In this document: positions 1-8,691 of the stretch, in pieces
Layout: each line of letters begins with the position of its first letter
How positions within the stretch are numbered: the stretch's first letter is position 1
NCBI RefSeq assembly: GCF_000426465.1
Contig: NZ_AUFK01000014.1
Span: forward strand, 248,001-312,000
Length of the DNA stretch: 64,000 nucleotides
DNA from: Epilithonimonas caeni DSM 17710
Lineage (GTDB): Bacteria > Bacteroidota > Bacteroidia > Flavobacteriales > Weeksellaceae
Direction of reading: 5' to 3'
Position numbers and translations under genes: made by a program
The notes under the pieces: generated by a model
What the model was told of the DNA's origin: nothing
Database searches by the model: none
What the model saw: the letters and a program-made list of their open reading frames with translations, nothing else

Positions 1-695
1 TTTCTGTCAATGATATTTCTTTAAATATATCTAAAAACGAGATCTACGGAATTCTCGGTCCCAACGGAGCCGGAAAAACTACGTTGATTTCTATGCTTTC
101 CGGTTTGATCAAACCAACTTCAGGAAGTTTTACCATCAACGGACTTTCTCCTCAGAAAAACAGCACAAAACTGAAACAGATTATTGGCGTTGTTCCACAG
201 GAATATGCGCTTTATCCGACTTTGACCGCTAAAGAAAACCTGATGTTTTTTGGAAGCTTGTATGGTTTAAGTCACAAAAAATTAAGAGATACCATCGATG
301 AATCTTTAGAATTGATGGGCTTATCAAAATTTGCAGATAAAAAAGTCGACCAGTTTTCAGGAGGAATGAAACGCCGTTGCAACCTGATTGCAGGAACGCT
401 TCACAATCCGAAAGTTCTGTTTCTGGACGAACCGACAGTTGGTGTTGATGTACAATCCAAAAAAGCGATTATTGATTATCTTTTAGATTTAAATAAAAAA
501 GGAACGTGCATTATTTACACTTCGCACCACTTATCGGAAGCGGAAGAATTTTGTACTCAAATCGCGATTATCGACCACGGAAAAATTCACGCAACCGGAA
601 CACCTGAAGAACTGGTGCAAAGAGTTGCCAATGCAGAAAACCTGGAAGACGTTTTCATATCATTAACCGGAAAAGAACTGAGAGATGTTGTATAA
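1..695 (+). CDS. ABC transporter ATP-binding protein (5' end missing)
   Basis: ATPase subunit that powers an ABC-2 type exporter on the cytoplasmic face. The frame is open from base 3, so the true start lies before the window; the first codon usable as a start in the window (TTG at 84) falls inside the Walker A motif and cannot be the start. Visible motifs in order are Walker A (GPNGAGKTT, bases 57-83), a Q-loop (VVPQE), the signature (FSGGMKRR), Walker B (VLFLDEPTVGVD) and the H-loop His (YTSHH). About 230 residues remain, so roughly the first 25-35 are lost. The stop overlaps the permease start by 11 bases, indicating translational coupling. It opens the pigment operon and may export pigment or lipid precursors, but the substrate is not shown by the sequence. 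Confidence 0.93.
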   Translation, partial: SVNDISLNISKNEIYGILGPNGAGKTTLISMLSGLIKPTSGSFTINGLSPQKNSTKLKQIIGVVPQEYALYPTLTAKENLMFFGSLYGLSHKKLRDTIDESLELMGLSKFADKKVDQFSGGMKRRCNLIAGTLHNPKVLFLDEPTVGVDVQSKKAIIDYLLDLNKKGTCIIYTSHHLSEAEEFCTQIAIIDHGKIHATGTPEELVQRVANAENLEDVFISLTGKELRDVV

Positions 696-1944
696 ACTGT
701 GGAGAAGTTTTTTTAAGGAAATCCTTTTACTTAAGCGCGATATCGGAGGAATTGTCATTATATTTCTAATGCCTTTGCTGCTGATCATAACCATTACATT
801 GATTCAGGATTCGACGTTTAAAAATCTGGAAGGCTCAAAAATTCCGATTATTTTCATCGACAACGACCATTCTGAAATTTCAAAAAAAATAGAATCCGAA
901 CTGAAAGCCAGCAAAAGTTTCCAGCTTTTGCCCAATTATAACGAAAATTCGGCTAAAGAAGCTGTGTTTTCCGGTGATTATCAGATGGCGATTGTGATTC
1001 CTCAGAATCTGACGAAAGATATCAATTCAAATATCGATTCAAAAGTTCAGACGATTGTAAGTTCTTTTGGTTTGGAAACGGATTCGACAGCAACAAAACC
1101 CGTAGCCTCAAAAGCCAAGGATATTCATTTATATTTTGACCCTGCAACCAATGCCGGATTCAAAAATTCGGTAATGAATGCCATCAACAAAATGGTTTTT
1201 GAGATCGAGAATAAAAAAATCTACAAAGCGTTTCAAGACCAACTGGGAACAACGGAAGATTTGGATAACAAGAGTTTGATCACTTTTAAAGAAATCGTTC
1301 CGAAATCTGCTTTTGAAGTCAAACCCAACTCGGTTCAGCACAATGTTCCGGCTTGGGCGTTGTTTGCGATTTTCTTCATTGTCGTGCCTTTGTCGATTAA
1401 TTTAGTTAAAGAAAAAAGTCAGGGAACGAGCGTGAGAGTTCGTGTAAGTCCGACGCCGTATTATATTCATATTTTAGGAAAAACATTTACGTATCTGATT
1501 ATCTGCGTCATCCAGTTTTTACTGATGGTAGCCGTTGGAGTCTGCCTTTTTCCGTATATGGATTTACCACAATTTGACGTGACCGGAAAAATGTTCAATC
1601 TCCTCATCGTCACTTTGTTTGCAGGTTTAGCAGCCATTGGCTTCGGGATTTTACTGGGAACCGTTGCCGATACTCAGGAACAGTCTGCCCCGTTTGGTGC
1701 AACTTCCGTAGTTGTTTTGGCAGCGATCGGAGGAATCTGGGTTCCGGTATTTTTAATGCCTGAATTTATGCAGTCTATAGCAAAGTTCTCTCCTATGAAT
1801 TGGGGGTTGAATGCCTACTACGACATCATATTACGAAACAGCGGAATCGGTGGAATTGCTAAAGAACTGATTTTCTTATTTTTGTTCTATCTTGCAATGG
1901 TTGGAATATCATTAATTTACGAAAGAAAACAGAATGCAGTCTAA
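685..1944 (+). CDS. ABC-2 type transporter permease
   Basis: Membrane subunit (419 aa) of the exporter whose ATPase gene overlaps it. It has one N-terminal membrane segment near residues 22-42, a large extracytoplasmic loop of about 170 residues, then five or six hydrophobic segments from about residue 222 to 413. This is the usual layout of ABC-2 permeases of the YhgE/YbhR sort. The 3' end overlaps the thioesterase gene by 11 bases, so the two transporter genes are joined to the pigment genes in one transcript. The large loop may bind substrate on the periplasmic side; the substrate is an inference only. Confidence 0.9.
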   Translation: MLYKLWRSFFKEILLLKRDIGGIVIIFLMPLLLIITITLIQDSTFKNLEGSKIPIIFIDNDHSEISKKIESELKASKSFQLLPNYNENSAKEAVFSGDYQMAIVIPQNLTKDINSNIDSKVQTIVSSFGLETDSTATKPVASKAKDIHLYFDPATNAGFKNSVMNAINKMVFEIENKKIYKAFQDQLGTTEDLDNKSLITFKEIVPKSAFEVKPNSVQHNVPAWALFAIFFIVVPLSINLVKEKSQGTSVRVRVSPTPYYIHILGKTFTYLIICVIQFLLMVAVGVCLFPYMDLPQFDVTGKMFNLLIVTLFAGLAAIGFGILLGTVADTQEQSAPFGATSVVVLAAIGGIWVPVFLMPEFMQSIAKFSPMNWGLNAYYDIILRNSGIGGIAKELIFLFLFYLAMVGISLIYERKQNAV

Positions 1945-2359
1945 GGAAAATTTAACTTGTACAGAAGAAGTTCGTGTAAGGTTCAACGAAACAGACCCTT
2001 TGGGAATTGTTTGGCACGGGCATTACATCGTGTATTTTGAAGACGGTAGAGAAGCTTTTGGAAGACAGCATGGCCTAACGTATCTTGATATCCAGAAAGC
2101 GGGTTATGTCACACCCATTGTGAAAAGCACCTGCGAACATTTTTTACCATTAAAATATGGAGAGACCTTTAAAATTGTAACAACTTTCGTGAATTCAACT
2201 TCAGCGAAATTAATTTATAAATACGAACTTTTTAACGAAGAAAATAAATTGGTCTGTTCAGGAGAAACGATACAGGTTTTCTTGGATTCCGACAACAATT
2301 TATGCTTATATAATCCTGAGTTTTTTCAGGCCTGGAAAGATAAAATGGGATTATCATGA
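1934..2359 (+). CDS. Acyl-CoA/acyl-ACP thioesterase, 4-hydroxybenzoyl-CoA thioesterase family
   Basis: A 141-residue hot-dog fold enzyme. The segment NETDPLGIVWHGHYIVYFED (residues 18-37) is the family's active-site region, with Asp21 at the catalytic position and the following helix beginning at the conserved Tyr/Asp. Such enzymes hydrolyse thioesters of acyl-CoA or acyl carrier protein. Inside an aryl-polyene cluster its likely job is to release or edit chains held on the carrier protein. It overlaps both neighbours: 11 bases with the permease and 4 bases (ATGA) with the ketosynthase downstream, so coupled translation is likely. Confidence 0.88.
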   Translation: MQSKENLTCTEEVRVRFNETDPLGIVWHGHYIVYFEDGREAFGRQHGLTYLDIQKAGYVTPIVKSTCEHFLPLKYGETFKIVTTFVNSTSAKLIYKYELFNEENKLVCSGETIQVFLDSDNNLCLYNPEFFQAWKDKMGLS

Positions 2360-3498
2360 GGAAGGAAATTTACATCACAGATTACAACTGCATCACGCCT
2401 TTAGGTTTTGATGTTTCTTCAAACTGGAATGCCCTTTTGAAAGGAAAATCAGGCGTAGCTTTACATAAAATCATAGAAAATCAGGAACCTTTTTATGCTT
2501 CCATGATTGATTCTGAAAAACTGGAAGAAGAATTTTACCTATGCTTTGACGAAACTCAGAAAAAAAATTTCACAAGGCTTGAAAAAATGTTTTTATTAAG
2601 CTTAAAGCCTTTGGTTGAAAGACATTCTATTTCAGATGAAACGGCTTTTATTTTATCAACCACAAAAGGGAACATTAGTTTATTAAAAAATAAGACAGCT
2701 TTACCAGAGGGTGTTTTTCTTTCAAATTTAGCCCAAAAATTAGCTGATTTTTTCGGATTTAAAACTAAACCGATTGTTGTTTCTAATGCTTGCGTATCCG
2801 GAGTGATGGCGATTGCCGTCGCAAAGAACATGATTCAGGCAGGAAAGTATAAAGATGCTTTTGTAATTGCCGGAGATGAAATTTCAGAATTTGTGGTTTC
2901 AGGCTTCAATTCTTTCCAGGCAATCGGAACTGAAATTTGCAGACCTTACGATAAAAACCGCGACGGAATCAATATTGGTGAAGCGGCGGCGGCTGTTTAT
3001 ATAACTTCAGAATTGAATCAAAACGAAAAATTTAGTTTTAAAGTTTTAGGAGATTCAGCAATTAATGATGCGAACCATATTTCAGGCCCCTCAAGAACCG
3101 GTGACGGATTATTTGCAAGCATCAAAAATGCAATGACAGAAGCCAATATTCCGGTAGAAAAAATTGATTTTATTTCTGCACACGGAACGGCGACAATATA
3201 CAACGACGAAATGGAAGCCATCGCTTTCAACAGAATGGAACTACAGAATGTTCCACTGAACAGCATGAAAGGCTATTATGGCCATTGTTTGGGAGCTTCC
3301 GGGTTATTGGAAAGTATCATTTCTATGGAAAGTGCTTTGAAAAACACGTTAATTCCATCCAAAAATTTCGAAGAAACGGGAACTTCTCAATCGTTAAATA
3401 TTATTAAAGAAAACCAACCCGCAGAAATCAAATATATTTTGAAAACGGCTTCAGGTTTTGGTGGGTGTAATGCAGCAATTGTTTTGGAAAAATGTTAA
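2356..3498 (+). CDS. Beta-ketoacyl-ACP synthase (KAS I/II type), catalytically complete
   Basis: A condensing enzyme (380 aa) adding C2 units from malonyl-ACP to the growing polyene. The thiolase-fold triad is intact: nucleophile Cys146 in SNACVSG, His276 in SAHGTAT and His310 in [11 protein letters not shown], with Lys305 before the second His. It is a little shorter than FabF (about 410 aa), as is common in aryl-polyene clusters. The start overlaps the thioesterase stop (ATGA). It is one of three active ketosynthases in the region and lies beside a short ketosynthase-like gene and a carrier protein. Assignment to a particular elongation step cannot be made from sequence. Confidence 0.9.
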   Translation: MRKEIYITDYNCITPLGFDVSSNWNALLKGKSGVALHKIIENQEPFYASMIDSEKLEEEFYLCFDETQKKNFTRLEKMFLLSLKPLVERHSISDETAFILSTTKGNISLLKNKTALPEGVFLSNLAQKLADFFGFKTKPIVVSNACVSGVMAIAVAKNMIQAGKYKDAFVIAGDEISEFVVSGFNSFQAIGTEICRPYDKNRDGINIGEAAAAVYITSELNQNEKFSFKVLGDSAINDANHISGPSRTGDGLFASIKNAMTEANIPVEKIDFISAHGTATIYNDEMEAIAFNRMELQNVPLNSMKGYYGHCLGASGLLESIISMESALKNTLIPSKNFEETGTSQSLNIIKENQPAEIKYILKTASGFGGCNAAIVLEKC

Positions 3499-3499
3499 A

Positions 3500-4048
3500 A
3501 TGAAACCCATGAAAAAAACAGACATCTGCACCATAGAACATTCAAAAATCAATCTCAACAACGAGATTATTTTTGAAACCCAAACTGAAAGCTTTTCAGA
3601 TTTTGCGAAAGAAGCTTATAAAACTTTAGAATTGAATTATCCGAAATTTCACAAAATGGATAACTTAAGTAAACTCGCTTTTCTTGCTTCTGAAATGATT
3701 TTAAAAAATGGCGATCATAGCAGAACGGCATTGGTTTTCGCCAATAAGTCATCAAGTTTAGACACCGATTTTAAATATCAGGAAAGCATCAATTCTCAGG
3801 AAAATTATTTTCCGAGTCCTGCAGTTTTCGTCTATACTTTACCAAACATTTGCGTTGGTGAAATCAGTATTAAACATAAAATGCAGACAGAGAATGCTTT
3901 TTTTGTTTTAGACGAATTGGATGAAGAATTTTTAAACAATTATGCGGAACAGATCTTGCAGTCTGGAAAAGCCGAAAAAGTACTATGCGGCTGGGTAGAG
4001 CTATATCAGGAAAGTTATAATGCTTTTGTATATTTGCTAAACAAGTAA
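3500..4048 (+). CDS. Short beta-ketoacyl synthase-like protein (Ketoacyl-synt_2 type)
   Basis: About 182 residues, equal to only the N-terminal half of a ketosynthase. The segment [19 protein letters not shown] resembles the 'SPTLFxxSVHNAxAGxxSI' pattern of the short ketosynthase-like proteins (Pfam Ketoacyl-synt_2) that recur in aryl-polyene clusters. The reactive-Cys elbow and both catalytic His motifs of a full ketosynthase are absent, so it is probably a partner or accessory subunit and not an enzyme. An open frame extends back to 3458 inside the preceding gene; the ATG at 3500 directly after that gene's stop (or 3509) is preferred because the extension has no family similarity and would overlap coding sequence by 41 bases. 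Confidence 0.75.
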   Translation: MKPMKKTDICTIEHSKINLNNEIIFETQTESFSDFAKEAYKTLELNYPKFHKMDNLSKLAFLASEMILKNGDHSRTALVFANKSSSLDTDFKYQESINSQENYFPSPAVFVYTLPNICVGEISIKHKMQTENAFFVLDELDEEFLNNYAEQILQSGKAEKVLCGWVELYQESYNAFVYLLNK

Positions 4049-4112
4049 AAAATCAAACTATCAATATCAAAGTGTATCAGACCAAGAATCTATACATTGA
4101 CAAATAAAAATT

Positions 4113-4370
4113 ATGAGCGACTTAAAATTAGAATTAAAAAACAAAATCGTAGAAGTTCTTAACCTGGAAGATGTTTCTGTAGACGAGATCAAAGATACAG
4201 ATCCATTATTCGGAGGAGGTCTTGGATTGGATTCCATCGATGCTTTGGAACTGATCGTCCTTCTTGAAAAGGAATACGGAATCAAATTATCTGACCCGAA
4301 AAAAGGGAAAGAAATCTTTCAATCTATAGAAGTGATGGCGAAATTCATTGAAGAAAATCGTACAAAATAG
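4113..4370 (+). CDS. Acyl carrier protein
   Basis: An 85-residue acidic helical protein with the phosphopantetheine attachment motif GLGLDSIDALEL, Ser41 being the modified serine. It would carry the growing aryl polyene between ketosynthase, reductase and dehydratase. The DSID motif and the long LLEKEYGIKL helix are like carrier proteins of aryl-polyene and type II polyketide systems. It lies 64 bases after the short ketosynthase-like gene and 3 bases before the next ketosynthase. A second carrier protein is encoded at 15250-15504, so starter loading and elongation may use separate carriers (inference). Confidence 0.93.
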   Translation: MSDLKLELKNKIVEVLNLEDVSVDEIKDTDPLFGGGLGLDSIDALELIVLLEKEYGIKLSDPKKGKEIFQSIEVMAKFIEENRTK

Positions 4371-4373
4371 TTA

Positions 4374-5573
4374 ATGAGTCAAGGAATTGCCATAACAGGA
4401 ATGGGCATCATCTCCGCCATTGGAAACAATGTGGAGGAAAATCTGAGTTCGCTGAAATCCGGAAAACACGGAATTTCAGATATTAACCTGTTTGAAACCC
4501 GCCATAAAGGAAATATTAAGACGGGCGAAATCAAATTATCTAATGAAGAGCTTATACAAAAACTTCGGTTAAACGAAGATAATAATGCAACAAGGACCAC
4601 TTTATTAGGAATGGTTGCAGCAAAAGAAGCCGTAGAAAATGCCGGAATTTTAGACATTAACGAATATAAAACCGGCTTGATTTCCTCAACCAGCGTTGGC
4701 GGAATGGATATCACCGAAAAATATTTCTACACCTACGAAGATTTCCCTGAAAAGCAAAAATATATTGACGCTCACGATGCGGGAAACTCATCATTGCTGA
4801 TTGCTGATTATTTGGGTTTAAAAGGTATGGTTTCGACCATCAGTACAGCCTGTTCGTCTGCAGCCAACGCAATTATGATGGGGGCAAAACTCATTAAAAA
4901 CGGTGTTTTAGACAGGGTAATTGTCGGCGGAACAGATTCTCTTTCAAAATTTACTTTGAATGGTTTCAACACGTTGATGATTCTTACTGATTCTTACAAT
5001 ACGCCGTTTGACAACGACAGAAAAGGACTGAACTTGGGTGAAGCAGCTGCTTTCATCGTTTTGGAATCTGATGAAGTCGTGAAAAAAGAAAATAAAAAAG
5101 TCTTAGGTTATCTTTCAGGATATGGAAATGCAAATGATGCGCATCACCAGACCGCTTCTTCGGAAAACGGACAAGGTGCCTATTTAGCGATGGAAAAAGC
5201 GTTGAAAGTTTCTGGTTTAGATAAAGAACAAATCGATTATATCAACGTTCATGGAACTGCAACTCCGAATAATGATTTGTCTGAAGGAATTGCCATGATT
5301 CGAATTTTTGGAGAAAACAATGTGCCGGAATTCAGCTCTACGAAAGCCTTTACTGGCCATACTTTGGCGGCTGCGGCGGGAATTGAAGCGGTGTATTCCT
5401 TATTAGCCATTCAAAATAATATCATTTTCCCAAATTTGAATTTTAAAACAAAAATGGAAGAATTTGATTTGACACCTGTGACAGAACTCAAAGAGAAAAA
5501 TATTAACCATGTTCTTTCCAATTCATTTGGTTTTGGAGGAAATTGTTCAACCTTAATTTTCTCAAAACCATGA
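4374..5573 (+). CDS. Beta-ketoacyl-ACP synthase II-like, catalytically complete
   Basis: A 399-residue FabF-like condensing enzyme. It has the full triad Cys160 (STACSSAAN), His293 (NVHGTATPNND) and His329 (STKAFTGHTLAAAAG), and starts with the usual ITGMGIISAIG strand. It follows the acyl carrier protein by 3 bases, and its stop overlaps the start of the next gene as ATGA. That next gene encodes a ketosynthase-like protein without catalytic residues. An active/inactive pair made by coupled translation is the layout of ketosynthase/chain-length-factor heterodimers in type II polyketide and aryl-polyene synthases, so this is probably the elongating subunit. Confidence 0.92.
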   Translation: MSQGIAITGMGIISAIGNNVEENLSSLKSGKHGISDINLFETRHKGNIKTGEIKLSNEELIQKLRLNEDNNATRTTLLGMVAAKEAVENAGILDINEYKTGLISSTSVGGMDITEKYFYTYEDFPEKQKYIDAHDAGNSSLLIADYLGLKGMVSTISTACSSAANAIMMGAKLIKNGVLDRVIVGGTDSLSKFTLNGFNTLMILTDSYNTPFDNDRKGLNLGEAAAFIVLESDEVVKKENKKVLGYLSGYGNANDAHHQTASSENGQGAYLAMEKALKVSGLDKEQIDYINVHGTATPNNDLSEGIAMIRIFGENNVPEFSSTKAFTGHTLAAAAGIEAVYSLLAIQNNIIFPNLNFKTKMEEFDLTPVTELKEKNINHVLSNSFGFGGNCSTLIFSKP

Positions 5574-6631
5574 GTGTAGTTTACATCAACAGTGCAGCCT
5601 GCATCTCGGTTCAGGACACTTTAAATGAAAATTTTTTCCAAAATTTACAACCTGAAAATTCGACTCAGGTTTTAAAAGCAATAGAACCCAATTACAAAGA
5701 ATTCATTCCGCCCGCAGCGAGCAGAAGAATGTCTAAAACGGTAAAAATGAGCTCCGTAGCATCACAATATGCTTTAAAGGAAGCCGGAATCGAAAATCCT
5801 GACGCCATCATTGTAGGAACAGGAATGGGATGCTCCCAGGATTCTGAAAAATTTTTAAAAAATGTGATTGATAATAATGAAGAGTTCCTGACTCCTACAT
5901 TTTTTATTCAATCCACTCACAATACTGTGGCAGGACAAATCGCTTTAGGTTTGCAGTGTCATGCGTACAATTTCACTTACGTAAACACTTCGTCGTCGCT
6001 GGAATTCTCATTTTTGGATGCAAAACTGCAGATTAATGATGGCGAAGCAGAAAACGTTCTGGTAGGTTCAACAGATGAACAAACCGACCGAACAATGGAA
6101 TTGTATAAATTAAACAAAACCATTAAAAAAGAAGAAAATCTTCCCGTTGATTATCTAAACTCAGTTACTGACGGTGTAATCTGGGGAGAAGGAGCAAGTT
6201 TTTTTGTTTTAGGAAAAGATAAAACGGAAAATTCTTATGCCCAATTGAAAGATATTAAAATAAATAGTACTTTAGATTTAGCAGAAACTCGGCAATTTAT
6301 CGAAGAATTTTTGGCTAAAAATAATTTATCAAACAATGATGTTGACGCTGTGATTTTAGGTTTCAGTGGAGATTCAAAATCTGATGTGTATTATAAAAAA
6401 GCAATGGATCTCTTCCAAGACTCTATGTTATTATATTACAAGCATTTGAGTGGCGAATTCAATACAACGAGTGGATTTTCTACGTTTATGGCTTGTCATA
6501 TTTTAAAAAAACAAGAGATCCCGGAAGTGATGATGGTTAATTCCGCAAAGAAATCAGCAATTAAAAGCATTCTTTTGTATAATCATCTTGGAGGAAAAGA
6601 CCATAGTCTGGTTTTGTTGGGAGAAGCTTAA
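5570..6631 (+). CDS. Ketosynthase-like chain-length-factor-type protein (non-catalytic)
   Basis: A 353-residue thiolase-fold protein that has lost the ketosynthase active site. The nucleophile position reads VNTSSSLEF (Ser141 where Cys is expected), the HGTAT segment is replaced by GFSGDSK, and the GH of the second His motif is GE (KHLSGEFNTTSG). It should therefore not condense by itself and probably pairs with the ketosynthase just upstream to set chain length. The open frame begins at 5543, but the ATG at 5570 makes a clean ATGA overlap with the preceding stop and begins MSVVYINS, like a ketosynthase N-terminus. Compare with CLF subunits and with ApeC-type proteins. Confidence 0.82.
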   Translation: MSVVYINSAACISVQDTLNENFFQNLQPENSTQVLKAIEPNYKEFIPPAASRRMSKTVKMSSVASQYALKEAGIENPDAIIVGTGMGCSQDSEKFLKNVIDNNEEFLTPTFFIQSTHNTVAGQIALGLQCHAYNFTYVNTSSSLEFSFLDAKLQINDGEAENVLVGSTDEQTDRTMELYKLNKTIKKEENLPVDYLNSVTDGVIWGEGASFFVLGKDKTENSYAQLKDIKINSTLDLAETRQFIEEFLAKNNLSNNDVDAVILGFSGDSKSDVYYKKAMDLFQDSMLLYYKHLSGEFNTTSGFSTFMACHILKKQEIPEVMMVNSAKKSAIKSILLYNHLGGKDHSLVLLGEA

Positions 6632-6692
6632 CACACTCTGTATTATTCCGTCTTAATGCAACTGAATATTTGAATCAAATTCAAGAATAAAG

Positions 6693-7448
6693 ATGAAACA
6701 TTATTTATTTATTCTATTTTATCTTTTCTGGAACGTCTTTATTTATGTCTTCAACGGAAGTGTCTGGATGTATATCTTCTGCTTCATTCTCTTTTCAGTA
6801 ACTGTGGTTTGGGGTTCGTTTGATATTCAATTAAAATATTTCATTGATTCCACCACTCAAAAAAGAACGAAGATCAAGGAAGTTGCATTGACTTTTGATG
6901 ACGGTCCTACTGAATTTACTCCGAAATTTTTAGATTTATTAAAAGAAAAAAACATCAAAGCGACATTTTTCTGCATCGGAAAGCAAATTGAAAAATATCC
7001 CGAAGCGTTTCAAAGAATTATTGCTGAAGGCCACACAATAGGGAATCATACTTATTCTCATTCCAAGAACACCGGATTTTTATCGAGTTCGAAAATGATT
7101 GAGGAAATCAAAAAATGTGATGAAGTAATTTCTAAAATCGGGAATATTAAAACCGATTTGTATCGTCCGCCTTTCGGAGTAACCAATCCGAATATAGCAA
7201 AAGCCATCAAAAAAACTCGGAAAAAAAGTATCGGCTGGAACGTACGCTCATTAGATACAGTTATTGAAAACGAAAAGAAAATTTATAATAGAATTACCAA
7301 AAATCTGAAACCGGGAAGTATTGTGCTTCTACATGACACTTCGGAGAAAACCTGCAACGTTTTGGTAGATTTATTGCTATTTTTGGAACGTGAAAAGTAT
7401 TCGACTTTCACAATGGATTCAATAATTAATTCTACAAATAATGATTAA
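6693..7448 (+). CDS. Polysaccharide deacetylase family protein (NodB domain), membrane-anchored
   Basis: A 251-residue protein with two hydrophobic segments at residues 3-20 and 24-41, then a NodB homology domain. Conserved motifs are TFDDGP (67-72, catalytic and metal Asp), NHTYSH (118-123, the two metal-binding His), RPPFG (158-162) and LLHD (212-215). All residues for a metal-dependent carbohydrate esterase are present, so it should remove N- or O-acetyl groups from a glycan or glycolipid at the outer face of the inner membrane. Its place between ketosynthase and LolA-like genes suggests action on a pigment-linked or envelope substrate; the substrate is unknown. It overlaps the next gene by 8 bases. 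Confidence 0.88.
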   Translation: MKHYLFILFYLFWNVFIYVFNGSVWMYIFCFILFSVTVVWGSFDIQLKYFIDSTTQKRTKIKEVALTFDDGPTEFTPKFLDLLKEKNIKATFFCIGKQIEKYPEAFQRIIAEGHTIGNHTYSHSKNTGFLSSSKMIEEIKKCDEVISKIGNIKTDLYRPPFGVTNPNIAKAIKKTRKKSIGWNVRSLDTVIENEKKIYNRITKNLKPGSIVLLHDTSEKTCNVLVDLLLFLEREKYSTFTMDSIINSTNND

Positions 7449-8067
7449 AAATATAGTTTTAGGCGCAGTTTTGTTGATCTCAGGTTTCGTCTTTGCACAA
7501 AATACCACAATGTCTTCTGCAGAATCTAAAGCATTCGTGACCAAAGTTTCAGCTGAAACAAAGGAGATCAAAACCTTACAGGCAGATTTTACCCAAACAA
7601 AAAAAATGGATTTTCTGGATAAAAGCATCGTAACTTACGGAAAAATGTCTTTAAGATCTCCGAATATGTTGAGTTGGAAATACACAAAACCTTATCAATA
7701 CAGCATTGTTTTCAAGGACAACAAAATCTTTATCAATGACCAAGGAAAAAAATCTTCTGTTGATGCAAAAAGTAAAACTTTTGAAAAAATCAATAAACTG
7801 ATTGTCGGAAGTTCCAATGGACAAATGTTCAATGACCCAGAATTTTCTGTAAGTTATTTCAAAAATGCGAACTTCAACATCGCTAAATTCACTCCGAAAT
7901 CTGCTCAATTATTGAAATATATCAAACAAATCGAATTGCAATTCCCGAAAAACGAATCGACGGTTTCTCAGGTCAATATGACGGAAGCTTCGGGAGATAC
8001 AACCAATATTGTTTTCAAAAACACAAAGATCAATGCGCCGATTTCTGCTTCAGAGTTTTCTTTATAG
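7441..8067 (+). CDS. LolA-like outer-membrane lipoprotein carrier protein
   Basis: A 208-residue periplasmic protein with a signal peptide (residues 1-19, cleavage after VFAQ). The fold region contains the LolA-like pattern of IKTLQADFTQTKKM, a GKMSLRSPNMLSWKY strand pair and later INDQGK. LolA proteins form an open barrel that carries acylated lipoproteins across the periplasm. LolA-like genes are regular members of aryl-polyene clusters, where they are thought to move the hydrophobic pigment or its carrier towards the outer membrane. It overlaps the deacetylase gene before it and the lipoprotein gene after it. It is probably a cluster-specific paralog and not the housekeeping LolA, which cannot be checked here. 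Confidence 0.85.
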   Translation: MIKNIVLGAVLLISGFVFAQNTTMSSAESKAFVTKVSAETKEIKTLQADFTQTKKMDFLDKSIVTYGKMSLRSPNMLSWKYTKPYQYSIVFKDNKIFINDQGKKSSVDAKSKTFEKINKLIVGSSNGQMFNDPEFSVSYFKNANFNIAKFTPKSAQLLKYIKQIELQFPKNESTVSQVNMTEASGDTTNIVFKNTKINAPISASEFSL

Positions 8068-8689
8068 TCTGCTTTTTTTGCTATTGGCTTCTTGTAAAAC
8101 CTACAAGTTGGAAAATGTAGAACCACTATCTCTTTCAAGAAATCAAAAGCCTTCTGAAAATCTATACTTCACTTCATCTCAGGACTATGTTTATAAATGC
8201 CAGATGGAAGTCTATGGTAATGACATCAGCGGAATTCTCATCATCAAAAAAATATCTGAAACCACGCATCGTATTGTGATGACCTCTGATTTTGGAAACA
8301 AAATGATCGATTTTGAGATTGGTGAAAATGATTATTTCAAACTCAACTACGTTTTGGCAGATTTGGACAAAAAAATGGTTATCAATTTCCTTAAAAATGA
8401 TTTCCAGGAATTACTAAGAAAAAATTATCCTGTTTCTGAAAGGTTTGAGAACAGCGAATCTATCATTGATATTTCTAAGATCGATGAAAAGATCTACTAT
8501 CTGTTTTTTGATAAGAAAAGTGATAATCTCACGCAGATCATTTACACCAAAAACAACAGAGAAAAAATCGATTTCACTTTTGATGCGAAAAAAACTACTT
8601 TTGCAGAAACGATCAATCTTCAGCACAAAGATTTTAAGATCAATATCAAACTGAATCAAATTACTGAAACAGAACAAGAAACAGAATAA
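8033..8689 (+). CDS. Lipoprotein of unknown function in pigment cluster
   Basis: About 218 residues with a clear lipoprotein signal: Arg-Arg n-region, hydrophobic core and lipobox LLASC ending at Cys21. The frame is open from a TTG at 8009, but the ATG at 8033 gives the expected short signal peptide, so that start is chosen; it still overlaps the LolA-like gene by 35 bases, a sign of tight coupling. The mature part is rich in beta-strand residues (DFGNKMIDFEIGENDYF and similar) and has no motif I recognise. Coupling to a LolA-like gene suggests an outer-membrane receptor role comparable to LolB, which is also a lipoprotein with a LolA-like fold; this is inference. Confidence 0.75.
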   Translation: MRRFLLQSFLYSLLFLLLASCKTYKLENVEPLSLSRNQKPSENLYFTSSQDYVYKCQMEVYGNDISGILIIKKISETTHRIVMTSDFGNKMIDFEIGENDYFKLNYVLADLDKKMVINFLKNDFQELLRKNYPVSERFENSESIIDISKIDEKIYYLFFDKKSDNLTQIIYTKNNREKIDFTFDAKKTTFAETINLQHKDFKINIKLNQITETEQETE

Positions 8690-8691
8690 CC

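Noticed and set aside
3458-3499. N-terminal extension of the short ketosynthase-like gene inside the preceding ketosynthase gene, as if the two were one frameshifted gene
   Set aside because: The preceding ketosynthase is complete with its normal C-terminus ([14 protein letters not shown]), and an ATG follows directly after its stop; no frameshift is needed.
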